In this document: piece after piece, positions 35,731 through 49,459 of the stretch
Layout: every line of letters begins with the position of its first letter
How positions within the stretch are numbered: position 1 is the stretch's first letter
NCBI RefSeq assembly: GCF_002443255.2
Contig: NW_019211457.1
Coordinates: forward strand, 47,725,043-47,789,042
Length of the DNA stretch: 64,000 nt
From: Varroa destructor
Taxonomy: Eukaryota; Arthropoda; Arachnida; Mesostigmata; Varroidae
Direction of reading: 5' to 3'
The notes under the pieces: generated by a model
Seen by the model: only the letters and a program-made list of their open reading frames with translations
Database searches by the model: none
Told to the model about the DNA's origin: nothing
Position numbers and translations under genes: made by a program

Positions 35731-37280
35731 GCTAGAATTTGAGTGCAACGCTGCATACTTGTAAGGTGAATGAAACGAAATTGTCTAATAAAAACTTTTA
35801 TTCGTTTCAAAGGATGGGATAAAATATTGATCTGTAGAATATATTCTTCTACGCAAGTGTATCAACTTCCTTTGTTAAACGAACGGTGGCATCAGTCAGA
35901 CACGTTTTGGGATGCTGAGTAAGACGGTCCAGATATTACCTCTTATGCAATTTTCTAAATATTCGATACTCTACATTTTCGCTCTTTTTTCTGCTCCTGA
36001 GAATGTTTTCGACATCACCTAGTACATTTCACTGTATTCCGAATCTACTTTCATGTTTGGAGATTAAATGACATGATTATATTTCTACAAAAATTTAGAT
36101 AACGAAACAAGTAGGCAAGGTTTGTGCGTTGGCTTAATGACAAAATATTTATTCATGTATGTACAGTGATAAAAATGGCATCCTATGACCCTAAATTAGA
36201 TGAAAATAATTGTTCGTCCTGTAACTACTTTTAAGGGGAAACTGAAATCTTCGTAACAGACATTTATTGCTTCGTGGCATTTGTTATTACCTATTAACCA
36301 TTAGAATAACATGCAAGATGGCTCGCCAATGTATTTCCAGATCTTTAATTCTGAGCCATTCACCGTTCGACAAGTCATTGCGGAAAGCCCTTAGTAGGAG
36401 GCCCGAATTCGACTAAACAGGGGGGTCGTTCGGCTGTCAAATTTATTTTGGCTTAAGTGATATTTTGTAATGAGGCGTTTGTGCCCCTACGCGGTCTGGC
36501 ATGACAGGCACTACCATAGATAGGTAAGATTTCTGCCGGCTGTCCTGAGGCTTTTTTGACGTGACCTGACAGAAGCAGATGAGGAGCAAACGGCAACGGG
36601 AAGATATAGCTGATCGACTGAAAAAGCTTGAAAAAAGGAGGGGATTAAGGGGCAAACTAATAGATAAAAATATACGCTTTTTTTAAAATAATGATTTTAT
36701 GCTACAACAAACATTCGTAAAACGCAGGGCTTTAGATTCACCAATGTTTTTAGGTAAGATTAGCTGCAGGTGGGCAAACCCATAGGTTCGGGGGGCTAAG
36801 AGGCAAAATAGGCCACGAAATCACGTAGAAGATCGTTTGTCTTAGTCTTCAAACCACCGACGGGAGCAGGAGGCTGTTCGAGAGTGCTTTTTATAATTGA
36901 CTCAGGTACAAGTAAACTCGGCCAAACCGTTTCCATCACCGATCCCTCTATGCATCGAGAAGAAAAAAAAATAGAAGCGATATGAGAAAAGCCGGATACG
37001 GCGTCGGAGACAGCGAACCAGCTACAAGAACCCGCTTAAGCTTCTCTGCAGTTGGAGCCGCAAACGGAAGCATGAGAAAAGATTCCACGTTAACGGCTAG
37101 AAAGAAGTAAGCCCTAGTAAAGTAAAAGCCTGTCGCACGGCTTGGCGAGCGTTCTTCTCATCTACGGTTCTCGTAAATCAGTTTTGGCGACCCCTACGTC
37201 GCCTTCGGTAACGCAACAAAGCAGAAGCATCTACAACTGCGTAAGGAGAACTTACAGAGGTTTGAAGCAATAAGAACGAA
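35731..37280. other. No recognisable gene
   Basis: A G+C-elevated patch at 36420-37260 contains many stops. A single string near 36885-36940 (IIDSGTSK) could be taken for a retropepsin active site, but nothing adjacent supports it. Confidence 0.35.
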
Positions 37281-37289
37281 TAGGCCAAG

Positions 37290-38350
37290 TTATGTATACA
37301 TGGCCGGTCAGAAAGTAATGGCCATTTTAAACCTAACACGAAACACAGCGTGTTACTTAAATACCAGTAACAAGCTAATTTATTATGTATTTACCGTTAC
37401 TATGTGACAATTTCTAATTCAGTTTTCAATCAGTTAATTCCGTTTCGCTAGAAATATTTGAACCTGGTATTAAGAAACCTGTCCGGTAGATTTTGAAACA
37501 CTGTTCTTTGACAAATATCCTACTACGAATATAAGCTAGTGACTGAAAAAGATAGCAGTTTATCAGCATAAAATCTAAAGAATGGTAGGTACAAGAGAAC
37601 CTCCTACTCAAATTCTTATTACCTCAAATGTGTGCGGTTTAGCATTGTTTTGAAGAAGGATCACCGTGCCTTATCCATAGATCCTTTTCTTTTTTTATCA
37701 TTATTTCTCTAGTTTCATTTATTTGATACAACTAGTCCAAATACAAACCATTGTTTACTATTTTATTTTTCCCAGTGTAAAGCACTTGTAGTGCCACAAA
37801 ACATAGACGATGTTCTTTTTGGATGTATACCTGATCTTCTGAGCTTAGGCCTCTAATCCAAAGTTATCCGTCTTTTTCTACGCTTCGAATCGATATAAAG
37901 TCACCACTTTTCGTCACTTACAATAATTCTATGTAGGACTTTGTCATTCTAGCTGTGTAGTGTTTGGTTTCGGATGAGAAACAATGAAATGTTGTCTTTC
38001 CTTGTGTATTTCACTAAGTACATCGAGCATTCAGATTTTTAATGTTTGACTACAGCCTATCAAATGAAGCTAGCTGGCGACAGTTGTATTAACGTAGCAT
38101 ACATTCTTTCGGCCAATTCGCGACTTATAGTGAAATACACTTCCCAAGTTTAATATACTACCTTTGAACTCACCAAACTATCTTTAGCAGTCCTCTTAGT
38201 TGCAGAGTTTTCGCTTTCCGCGTCACGGACATTCTGGGCTGCTCGGTAACCTTTTAACTACGGCAAACGATGAAACAAAGTAGTTGTTGAAGATGCATTT
38301 TTTTTCACCAAGGACATCTATTCTTGGAAACCGAATTCAAGGTAAAGTTT
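37290..38350 (-). pseudogene. Decayed mariner transposase (cecropia/irritans-like)
   Basis: Read on the minus strand, the catalytic SDEKW lies at 37918-37904, followed by LYIDSKRRKR (first Asp kept). Farther down, a GIHPKR-like segment is followed at 37660-37627 by LLQNNAKPHT, where the second catalytic Asp of HDNARPH is Asn. The stop-free frame 37611-37426 then gives YHSLDFM, CYLFQSLA and FVKEQ, matching YSPDLAPSDYHLFxSL and FxxxE of the family. Near the 3' end NGKYII resembles the usual NGEYxxD terminus. The N-terminal third (38350-37920) is weaker. The sequence at 37300-37320, GGTCAGAAAGTAATGGCC, may be the remnant of the terminal inverted repeat; no matching end was located near 38.4-38.6 kb. 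Confidence 0.8.
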
Positions 38351-41300
38351 CTTTCACCAGATAACAGATAGGTTTATAACGGACTACAAAAAAGGAAAGA
38401 GCCCTTTTGAGTGGTATATATAAATAACAAATAGAAAAGAGGAAGTAACAAAAACTGACATTACCGTTCTAGCATCTAATATAACAAACTTGTTAACTCG
38501 TTCATATTTTTTTGGTTAATTTTAAACTTCAATTTATTTTCTATAATAGCTTTTTTAGTATTCTGTGTATATATTACTATATTTACACCTTTAGAACTAT
38601 AAGGAAGTGTTAAACGCAATCTTTATGTTTTATATCTTCACTTCACAGTAGACCATGGATGACTAGAGTTTTTGTCCGGAACCTAATTATTCGCGCTGTG
38701 TAAATGTCTTGTAAACACATTTGTACATGAGATTGGTTAACTTTATTCTGCTAATGATTATTTCTAACAAGTTGATGCTGGTACCAACTTGGGTCAACAA
38801 AGCCTAATTTATATGAGCTAAATTTCAAGATGTCACGGTATTAAACTTCAGAGCTTATAACATATGTCAATACTACACAACCTGTGAAAACAAAAAAGTT
38901 ATTTTTTTATACATAAAATACGTCAGCGAATATAACAGTAGAGGTAAACAGCTTCCCGTTTTATTACAGTTTTCCCAAGCACCCCGTGCACCATTTGCTG
39001 AACCTTGAGCTGCAATCTGTTATTTTGCGTACAATTCTTAATCGGAGGAGATTGATTTTATGACTTTCCTTGTGATCACGCACTAGCCGATTTTCCTCTA
39101 CCCGATTTGCACGTACCAAAACGCCAAGTTCTTTTTGTTGATTAAGGTTGAGCATCATTCCACCTCATTGGAGTAATCGGTTAACAACAACTCAAAATGC
39201 GGAAATGCTTCGACCAACATGGTTCTCCATTAAATTGATTTGAAGATCCAACCGATTTTAATTTTGCTTAAGGCGCGCGGATCCTATGGGAAATTCAATT
39301 CTTAATCTCATAACTGTGTCACCCTTATTTATACACGTCCTATATAGCCCTGTTCCTTCAGAATAACTCTGCTGTAAGCAGCTCCAGCCAGAAATACTAG
39401 AGAACAGGCCACGAGTACAGCGTCGCCTTTTCCCTCTGATAACTAAGTCTTCAAATCTGTGGTCATACAGTGTATTTACGGATTAGATAATTTATCAAAT
39501 TATCTGTTAAACTGTGATGATCCTAACATTATAAATTTATTACTTTATAATAACAAAACCACACCATTAAATTGGCATTACCGCTTCATCGACATATTAC
39601 ACTTCATGAAATTATAATTTAAATACGTTAAAGCCTGCACACAAAGAAGATTTTATACTCTACCTGTCAGCACAGCCCTCCACGGTTAGCTTTTACCTGT
39701 TAGTAATTTGCTGGCTTAGTTCTCACTGCTTTTTGAAGCTCAATCTAGAAAAACTCTTGTAGCAGCCCTATCAGGCTGTCCCATTGCAACATCAGATTTT
39801 GCAAGAACTGCGATATATATAAATTATGTTCCAGGGAATATAGACAAGGCACACATCGTTATATCGCAAACAGAATGACAGTAGATGTTGAATGCGGATT
39901 TTACGTGGGAAAGACATAAAAAATACCTGATGCTTTGTCTTTTGAATGTCTGAAGTTGTTACCCGATTATTATCTTAACAGTAATTTGCGTTGGTTTTAA
40001 GCCAAAAGATTCTGTATCACCCAAACAAGCTTTAATTTTTTAACTCAACTTAAGTGAACTGTATTCAAATATACAGGCTTTAAGGCCATATCGATTTGAA
40101 TATGTATCGTCATTAGGATAACTGTATTTTGAGGTATCGTTATTTGTTAAGGTAAGTTGTTAAGGTAATTAAGGTGGCTATATTTGTCCGTGTGGCTGAT
40201 TATTGTTAAAATGGTTTGATAAGGTCCAACAGAGGTCCAAAATAGCCAATATTTGAAGATTTACCCATTTTGGCATATGATTAAGCTATGTTTTTTGATA
40301 AGACCAGACTTTCGAGTGAATGCCCATAAATAATTAAACAACGCTCAAAGCACTCATTACCAAATGTAGTGAGGCCGTTTAGTAAACAAAAAATAGATAA
40401 ACGTTTTATTTGCGGAAAAGCCCGTTATGTATTTGAGGCAACATTTCAACAAATTTAAGACAAACAATCGGTTGATTTGATGCCGATTAGGTGTATAAAA
40501 TGGATTGTAGTGGCTATAGGATTCAGTTTAGAGAATAGTTTAAACGAAAATTAGTTGATACAGTATATGTGCATGAAGCAACAGTTAAACATTACAAAAC
40601 AATACAATATTATTATTATTGCTAAGGCGATAATATGGCATACGCTGGATTTGCCTTGTTCATAGGTAATAAAAAATGAAGGTATCACCAATTTGTCCGT
40701 AAGAACGTAATAGCCATATAAAAGCAAAATATTTCTTCCGGTTTAAACTGAAAGCACCAAAAACATCAATTTACACGCCCGGATCCTAGACTGTATGAGC
40801 AATGTAGCGAAGATATCTTATTTGTCAATTAAATTCCCAGATTTTCCCCGGAAGCCCTTCGGTAACAGCTTGTTGTCCCAGGTGCCCTCAGGTGAGGTTT
40901 TTGAGAACACTGTATTTCTAAAGAAATACTTCCGTTCGACTAATCAAACGCTGAGTAGAAGCGTCATTTACTAAGTCTTAATGGTAAGTATATATTTTAA
41001 CGAAAATTTTATACAGGATGCCGTTTACAGATGTGTGAGACATTCTCGTATCATCTAGAATAAACTCACTGACCTTAACTACGAAACTACTACAGATGTA
41101 ATAAGTTTGATGATCACTTCACTATTAGGTTTGTTGTTATACTCTAAAAATGTTATAGTGTAATAATCAAAATAATCGAATCGAGCTTGGCAAGTCAAAT
41201 TGTAGCGACAAACTTCTAAAGGTTACGCACCTATGTAGAACTTAGTAGTTCATCAGGCTGATACCATTACCTTTTCTTTATGACTTCGTATAGGCAGTTC

Positions 41301-43975
41301 TAGCTCACAGGGTAACAGTTTTCTGGTGACGAATGCTTCCTTTACTTATTAATAACCATCGCCCTCCATTTTTGAGGTCGTGAAGGCCCTATGGAGTAAG
41401 CAGAGCAAGGCTAAGTTTGTGATAACATTTTCAAGCGATGCCCTTGGGAATAATCCCAATGTCGTTTAGGTATGCGTCCCTTGGCGCATTACGTTCTGCG
41501 TTGCTTTGTTGAGTGGGATATGTATACAGGTTTCTTAAGATTGTAGTGATATATAGGCTTTATTAATCTTTTGACTGCCACGTGACCGTGATTTTTTGCC
41601 AGCTAATGCACTACTGCTTTGTTCCGATGGTACTCTATGATGGAAGATCGATGCGTTACTTGACGCATGACAAATTGACAGATTGACGTGTCTAGTATAA
41701 TTAATAAAGTTAAAGTGGTAAGCAGTACAGTATTCTCTAGCAATGTATGATCTCGACGAAGTTTAATTGGGAGAGGAATAAGTGTTTGAGCTTAAGACTG
41801 TGAGTGAGGAAAATACAATTCTTAAATCTATACATCTGTACTTTATTTACGTTCCTTAGATTTCTAATATCATTGTTGGCGTTTGCAAGAATGTATGATC
41901 ATTTTGACATTTCTTTTGATGTCATCACATAATAACAATTTCATCTGCCGGCTTCCGCAGATATTTAATTTCCTCCAAACTTACTTTCTTTCAAATAACA
42001 AGAAAACCAGCTTTAGTTTATTATAGTAGACCTCAAGTACATGCCTATGCGTGTAATAAGAACAATACAAACATTGAAGGGCACAGACTTAACGATTTTT
42101 TATTAATCTAAAAATATAATTACTATATTCATATTTCTTTAAGGATGCTGACAGGTGCCGCATTAACTTATATCATGGCATAGACGCCTAATCTACTGAG
42201 AAAAGAGTGAGTCTTTATTTACGTTTTGTCAAAAAACTACTACATTGTCTCGAACCGCTGTTAATACAGAATATAGGATCGTTAAGACTAACATAGGTAA
42301 ACATTTGGGTGTTCAATAAGCGTTTAGAACGGTATCTAGCCTCACCGCTGAAAGAGGCAACTCTTGAGGATACAAGTAAACAGCTAAGTATATTTCGTGT
42401 TTGTTCGAGTTTAGACTGTAGACATGTTATGACAAATTGTAACAGTGGACCACTGAGATCCGTTCTTCAACAAAAATTTTGATTAGAAACGCTGCACTAC
42501 GCGAAAATACAAGCTGAGCAGCTCGAAATTTAAAGGGTGCTTTTTTATAGTTAGCAGTTTTACATGACTGTACCAAAGTCTAAGGTGAACCAGGTCCAGA
42601 ACGACCAAAACGGCTATAAGATGATATAATATAATCATATAAGGTGGACTCAAGATCTATGACATATTTTTGCCCAGGATAACAAATCAAGGCTAGCCGT
42701 AAAAGTCCCGGGCTAAATTCATGAGCATTATCTTCGCAAAACCTAAGGACGGCGTATTTTACTGCAACTAATTATTCTGAAAATAACCTGACTTGTGTTT
42801 TGAGTTCCGACCGAAACTTTAACCGGTTTGAGGAGAAATCGTTTTGTGTAGCTTTGTATCACCTCATCAAAGCTGAACTTGCTTCTACCAGACCTACACA
42901 ACATTGAGGACTTGAGCACAATTGTAAGCGACGAAAGAACGCCCACTAAGATTAATATTGGTAATATTTGTTCACTACCTCCTACAGGTGCGCCATAAAC
43001 TTTAGATCAACTATTTTGCTACAAATGTATCGGACGTAAAAGCTCAAAAAATTTATTTAGATGTAGGGACAACGAGCGATTACTATGCTGCTTTACGCTT
43101 CGTTTGATCTTTTCTTTGTATGAAAAAAGGTTCGACTATATAAAAGCTAATCTTAAGACGACAACGAATCCGCGCAGTTACCCCCATTCTCACGAAGAAT
43201 AAATTAAGAAATTCGAACAACAGAGATATTAGCATAAGCTCAGTGACTAAAGTGAAAATTAAGAATTTTATATTGTACCTTATTTTCTGGAAACAACTCA
43301 AAAATACCATCGAAGTGATATAAGCTACAATACGGATTATAAGTCTAAAGATGCAACTTTTTATTTTAGCAATATCAACAAGTATATATTCCGTTCAGGT
43401 GCTAAGAGGCTATAATGTAAAATTGTATACCAAGAGTTTTTGTAGGCAATAATAGCATTTTCTGTTCATCTCTAAAGAAGCAGTGAATGATCTAATACAT
43501 AGGTTTGCAATATTTTATTTCTGCGGTGACGGTTATTCTCACCGATCGTATGAAGTGGCACTTATCAAGTGTAGTCCTATACAGTTCTAATTTGTCTTTT
43601 TGGATTAAGGTATCTAACATAAATAGTAAGTATTATTAATAAAACACCATCCTCGAAAGCAGTTTACTGTCTGTTCAAGCACATTCAGATTTAAGCAAAA
43701 TGGAATAGCTGATTTTCATAAGCAGGATTCATTGATTTCTCAGAAATTATATCTATGTCGTACGCATGTGTTTGCTGTACCAACGTGATCAGGAACAAGA
43801 ATTTACGGGCGGACATTATCCAAGCAGATACTCACAGCCGAGGGCGTGTTTATTTTTGAGTTTTCAATTGGGCTTTCACTTTCTAAAGCTGCGTGTCCGA
43901 AGTTCCGGGACGCAAACCAACGACTACTCAACGGTCTTGTGTGAGGAATTCACTTTTATATAGAACCAGGAGTAT
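38351..43975. other. Long AT-rich stretch without recognisable genes
   Basis: Short frames at 38964-39158 (minus), 42743-42946 (minus) and 43083-43310 (minus) have no motif I can name. The 42743-42946 frame has a plausible globular composition but no supporting context. Confidence 0.4.
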
Positions 43976-44089
43976 TCGGCAAGATAGTCTAGGCCGGTAA
44001 GAATACCCAGTGGGGCTGGGCTAAATGGGCAGAGGTTGCCAGTGGTAAAACCTGGGGGAACAAGTAACGTCTCTCGTTAGTGTTCGTTC

Positions 44090-44110
44090 TCTTTCAGTCG
44101 TCAGTGTGTC
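44090..44110 (+). promoter_or_regulatory. Candidate initiator elements in a G+C-elevated patch
   Basis: TCAGTC (44094-44099) and TCAGTG (44101-44106) match the arthropod core-promoter initiator (TCAGTY-like). They lie in a relatively G+C-rich block (43980-44520) preceded by a pyrimidine run. An ATG at 44170 opens only a short frame. No TATA box is seen at the right distance. It could equally be the promoter of a lost LTR element. Confidence 0.2.
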
Positions 44111-47100
44111 CTCAATCGGACGCTATTTACTCGGCTAGCTGACGGTACGCAGTAATTGCTGCAGAGGAGATGAAGAGCGAAGACGCTATCATTATTTCGA
44201 GGGACGAAAAGGCAGTTGGGTGAGGGTTTCATGCCGTAGGGATGACGACGAAGACGAGGAGTTCACGCTGGCGATGGAAATAAACCGAAGAGCCCAGCGG
44301 GAACAAAATAGGGATCGGGAGAAGAGAATAACAAAATCCAGTTGGTTAAACAAGAGTATTTAGCTGTACTAGCGAGACAGCTTTCGTAGCCCAGACAGGG
44401 GGCGAATAAGTGCTCTAAGCTTCTCTAAAGCATCTCCTATACTGCATGCCTTCTTGTCTTGTCCTGGCACTCTTCCGGGGGGTTCGGGTTCCTGCTCCGA
44501 TGTTGTCTCTACCCCTCTGATCGCTGAATGGATAAAACATCTTTGGTGTCCTCATCGTCACTATTTACAGCCTTGCACTTATTGCTAATGTTCCCGTAAT
44601 TGGACCCGTGTTTCTTAGGTATGAAATTAGCCAGATAATCAAAAAGATCGCATAACGTACGTCGTATAGTAGTATATTAGCGTCATCAATTGCGACCAGA
44701 AAGAGTGCAGCAAATGAGACGCAAATAGTACGGTAGGTAACATAACGATTTGCTAACTCTCTATAAAGCTCTAATAAACATGAAGGTCAGGTGTAAACAG
44801 TAACAAAGGAGATGACCAAATCCTAAATGATCGATTTTTTAATGTGCTCTTAATTAGTTGAGCATAAATTAAATATCCTATTTCTTCCTAAGCGGGTGTG
44901 CCTAAAGATGTAAAGAAAGCCTGTACAGCGTGCTTAATGTATATGATTCGAGTGGAGAACATATGTAGAGATAGATTACATTGAGAGAAGGTCACGTGAA
45001 GTAAGGGATTCCTGATTGCTTTTTAGGTTAACTTAAGTTGGTTTTTAGCCCGGGAGGAATGAATTGTAATTTTATTAAGCTAAACGTCGTTATGGGTTTA
45101 GGAATAACACAGTAGAGAAAAAAATCACACGCTTGGCTAAATATATGAAACAAATTACTGTAGAATCGTAAACATATTAGGTATACTTCTGTTAGCTATG
45201 TTTCATTAATGAACGGTGAGCTATAAGAGAAAAGGTCTTTAATATTAATAACTAGTCATTTATTCCAACCGACTTACGTAAACTTAATGCAGCCTCGGTA
45301 CTAGAGAAACTTTTAAGCGCTCTACTCAATGACTCAGGTACTTCGACGCCTGTCGCTGCCTCTGAGACATTGTCCCCAAAGCTACCTCGCGGCCATAGAT
45401 ATGGGTAAGTTTTCATCAGGCTGTGCCCGGCCCACTCTGGCCTTGCTTGTACCTTCCGAAGCTATATTAGCAGAGGTGCCGGGGGCAAGGATTAGTCTCA
45501 GGTTGCTGCTTGTCTAAATTATCTACAAACACCAACCTACTCAAAGCAGCATCACCAGAATCTCAATTCTTTGCAGCCTTTCGGGTTGGCTGACGCATCG
45601 CATCCATTTAAAGGCTAGCGAAGTGGACAAGACACATAATGAAGGTGATTATAAAAATGCATCACGAATCGCAAAACGGCAACACCAAACAGCCTTTTAT
45701 TGGAAAATTGCTTTTCTTTTTATTTACTTGGCGTAATACATTATATCTACCGCTTGAATGTCATATCTTATTCGCCAGGCTTACACAAGAACAATTTGCA
45801 TTTGATAATCGAGCCATAGGAAGCAAGTCTCCGACAATTAGTTTGAACTGTAGCTTTCTAAAAAACCGTTCATTAATAAGACATTCTTTATTTTGAAAAT
45901 ACTTTATGTTATAACATTTTGAAAAATATATACACATCAAGTATATAAGGTAGTTTAACGTGAGATGTAGCAAACGTTCATCTCATATTTCAAAATGGCG
46001 GTATTTTGTTATAGTGTGACATTTCGCTACACATTGGGTTCAAAGTACACTTGTATTCTTTAGAATCTGAGGCCGTTCACTCCGATGTAGTTATTTACCT
46101 TCCAAATTGCTTGTACTAAGTTGCCTACCCTGATATTCCCTTGAATCAATGACAAAACAACAATACAAACGCCTGCCGTTTAGGGAATAGCTAAAAGTCA
46201 GCTATGGGAAACGCTTTTTTTAAAACCTTTTAAAAAACTAGAGTAAAAGTAACTCAATAAAAATTTTACCTTAACCTGTACTCTTTGCAGTTGGCTTTTC
46301 AGCTTAATTGCTTTACTTCAATTAGTTAAGTCACTGAAGGCTTACATACAAGTATAATTATCCTAATGTTACACTTCCTAAACGAATCCCCAAGGCGCAG
46401 TTCTGAAAAATAATAAATCAACAACCGCATGGATATGCAGTCTGGTATTTCTGAACTCATATATGGTTTACAGTACGAAAAAAAGGTATCTTAAAACAAT
46501 GACTAGAACCCACCTAGACATTTTATTTTTTAATATAAATAAATGAGTCTTCTTATATAAATTCGTTTTAATTGTGACTTACATTCCAGATTGTGGATAT
46601 AAGAATTCTAAAAAAAACCGTCATTAAAGCTAAAGATTGTTGAAGGCTACTTATGGTCGATTCAGAGTAGACTGATTCATGTATTGCAACGCTCCGTAAT
46701 TAACGTAATCGAAGTTTAAACAATTTCACTTCTCGAGTTTAGGGACTTGGGAATTCGTGAAAACGTAAAGCTTCGCTTCTCTCTTTATCAATCCCGGTCT
46801 TCAAGAATTGCTGTTTAGAAAAACCTTACTTCTTGATACTTTCTAGGTATTCTTTGGATCTTCATTTTACGAAGCAAGCCTTAATTTGAGCCAGAGTGAG
46901 AACTATATATTATAAGGGCAACAAAGAGTAAGGATTGTTACTAAATACTATAAAAGGGCAACAATTATTTCAACATGTTTTTTGACGAACACATTAATAA
47001 AGCTCATTGCTTGGCCGTACTTTTTGCATGACGAATACAATCATTATCTAACAGTTCGAACAACGGCATATAACACTCGTGTGAATCATTTATAGTCAGT
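44111..47100. other. No recognisable gene
   Basis: One short block (45338-45404) is bounded by good splice-site look-alikes and is described in the findings. The remainder is AT-rich and featureless. Confidence 0.35.
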
Positions 47101-47429
47101 AGTGTATGATAGATGCAGCCAGGGACCAAAAAGAAGCAGTATGCTTTGCATCATGGCGAGAATGTGGAATTTTGGCAGTGCGCCGAAATCAGTCGACGTT
47201 TTGGTATTCGCAATCCTTAGCATAAACAAAACGTATGCCGACCGGCGACGTGCTATTTTTCGGAGCGCGCGAGTTGTATTGTTCGCTATGTTCCAGTGGC
47301 TACCAAAGGTGGATACTGGAGCATATCAGAAGCTTTGAGCGCAGTCAAAGCGGTAGGTCTTAGTCGTAAATCAGGGAGGAGTATGGCCTAGGCGGAATGT
47401 GTGGTTTAGTCAGAGAATACGGTGTCGAA

Positions 47430-47712
47430 GCAGATGGACGGCAGCAGTATAAATACGTTTAATTGACGGAGCTTCCCTGACACGTATGGAACAAAAATAT
47501 ATTGGATTACAACGAAGTTGTCGTATTATACAGGAAAGATATTTAATTCTTAATGAGTGCGTGCATCACTGAGCTGTTTTAGTTCCTGAACGATTAGAAA
47601 AGGCTGTTCTTATGAATAGTAATGAGTGATTAGGGGTGGCCTGTTCGAGGGATTTCACAGTAATGCATTGTAAAGAAAGAGACCGCTGGGGTAAAGGCTA
47701 TAAAACTTAGAT
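47430..47712 (+). pseudogene. Probable Ty3/gypsy integrase zinc-finger (H2C2) fragment
   Basis: In one frame, interrupted by two stops (TGA at about 47570 and TGA at about 47627), the segment reads YLILNECVHH, stop, AVLVPERLEKAVLMNSNE, stop, LGVACSRDFTV and ERDRWGKGYK. The integrase zinc-binding region of Ty3/gypsy pol has the same order: a VVPxxLRxxVLxxxHxxxxxGHxGxxKTxxRxxxxYWxPxM pattern after a yxixxgxLyr lead. The zinc ligands themselves are mostly substituted. The upstream frame 47102-47338 and the 47713-47980 tail may belong to the same element but were not recognised. Moderate-to-low confidence. Confidence 0.4.
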
Positions 47713-48025
47713 GTGAAAATGGTTGTAGGGAGTCAAGGCTCGGGTGAAAATAACAAGTGGCAGCCGCAATGAGAATAAGTAGTCACGCGGAAAGACCCTG
47801 TGATTCACTAACGGGCAACGGGATGATATAATCGTTGGTTAAAGCATTTTACCGAAAAATATGGGCCTGCCGCAAGAAAGCCGTCGACAGTCTAAGTGTT
47901 TGCTGATTAAAAATAAAGAGGCATATTTGACATGGAGAGCTAGTGGCAAAGAAAATGACGCGATACTCAAAAATTTAAATGACTTCTAACTAGAGAAGAA
48001 ATGTTCTTAGGTAGTAATATCCCAC

Positions 48026-48045
48026 TAAGTGACTGCAGTCACTTA
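48026..48045. repeat. Perfect 20-bp palindrome
   Basis: TAAGTGACTGCAGTCACTTA is its own reverse complement over all 20 bases. It lies just downstream of the gypsy-like fragment. Such a site could bind a dimeric protein or be an element end; neither can be shown. Confidence 0.9.
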
Positions 48046-49455
48046 ATAGAACTGTCGTTTATAGGAGGATAGTTGTGAATAAGGGGGTACAACAATGGTT
48101 ATAACAATAGCGTTTCCTTAATGTTGAAAACAATGACTGAAAGATAAATATCGTGGCAACATTTTATGGAATATGTATCGGGTATAGCTAAGTATCAAAT
48201 GCGGAAAATAATATTTAAATTATTTTCGTTTATAATTGGGATTGGTTAGTCCTATATAACTGAGTTAACTTAACCGATCCGAAACTGCATCGCTTAATTC
48301 ACCGAGACATTTCACTATCTTTTTCTGTTCTTTTAAAAGCGCCGACGGTCTTGGGATTTATCTCGTGGGCTGCTCTATAACCTATTACGGTATATATATT
48401 TTACATACGGTTGGTGGACCGCATTTATCGATAAATCACTCTATTCCGCAGACCTTTATGTCTGATATAATAAATACAAACGTAGTGTAAATTCAAGGCT
48501 ACGGACGCAATTTTTTTGCTTTACAAAGAATATGAAAGTTCTACTGCAAGCCAAGTGGATCTTCGTTTCAAGCCGATTGAATTGAAAAATCAACAACTGC
48601 GGTGTTCAATGCTAGGGCAAGCTGTGTGCTTTATATGATATGGCTACTCTGTAGTAAACAAGCATTGATTCTAAAAATACTGATACGTAGCGTGAGAAAT
48701 ACAAAGTTGCAACATTTATATATTTTTTAATTTATTGTCAGCTATACCCAATTACGATATTTTAATTTGTGCGTCTGGAGGACATTACCAAAGAGAATTA
48801 AAAGATCTTAGCAAGCATGCGATGAGATGTGATAACAGTATGTGTTTATATAGACATACCTTTTTACAAAGATCAATAAAAATTAATCTAACATTCTTTG
48901 AACTCGAGGTAAGCAGAAGAAGAACGGGCAATAAGCACTTTGTGCTTTTGAATCTTCCTACATCGAAATTGTTTTTAAGAGATAGCCAACAAAAATGGAG
49001 CCAAAAAGGAACCATTTGAATGGGGATAGCTTTATGGAAGCTCTCATTTTCGTTATAGTAGGATTTAATTTCGACATATAATTTCTAGAGAGCACATGAC
49101 GTTTAAAATCCGTGATTCTTCATGGCCTTTAGTGCGCCTATCAATGATATGTTTGTCATATTACGCAATATATCTATATATTTAAATGCTTTACGATTGA
49201 AAGTAAATGTATATATTTAAAGTATATGTCGATACTAAAGCATAAATGCACACCGCATGTGCTAATTTATAAGCAAAAACTCATCAAGAATTAAATAAGG
49301 TAGAGTATATTCGGAAGACAATGAAAAGGCAAACTCACCCCGCTAGAAAAGCAAGCATCCAAAAAAGAAATAGTCCGACGAATTGATCATAGACAATGGG
49401 CCAGCAGAAGAAAGCGTGGAGATACATTCAATCTAATATGCTTGCAGTAAAGAAC
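48046..49455. other. No recognisable gene
   Basis: Contains one stretch with exon-like boundaries (48742-48908), given in the findings. The rest is AT-rich with no motif. Confidence 0.35.
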
Positions 49456-49459
49456 ATTT

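Noticed and set aside
36770..37000. IIDSGTSK as a retropepsin active site of an LTR element
   Set aside because: A DSG triad alone is common by chance; no flap, zinc knuckle or RT lies in frame nearby.
42660..42960. Plus-strand KPKDGVFYCN as the start of a gypsy RT, or the minus ORF 42743-42946 as a host exon
   Set aside because: No further RT motifs follow on the plus strand, and the minus ORF has no recognisable domain or splice context.
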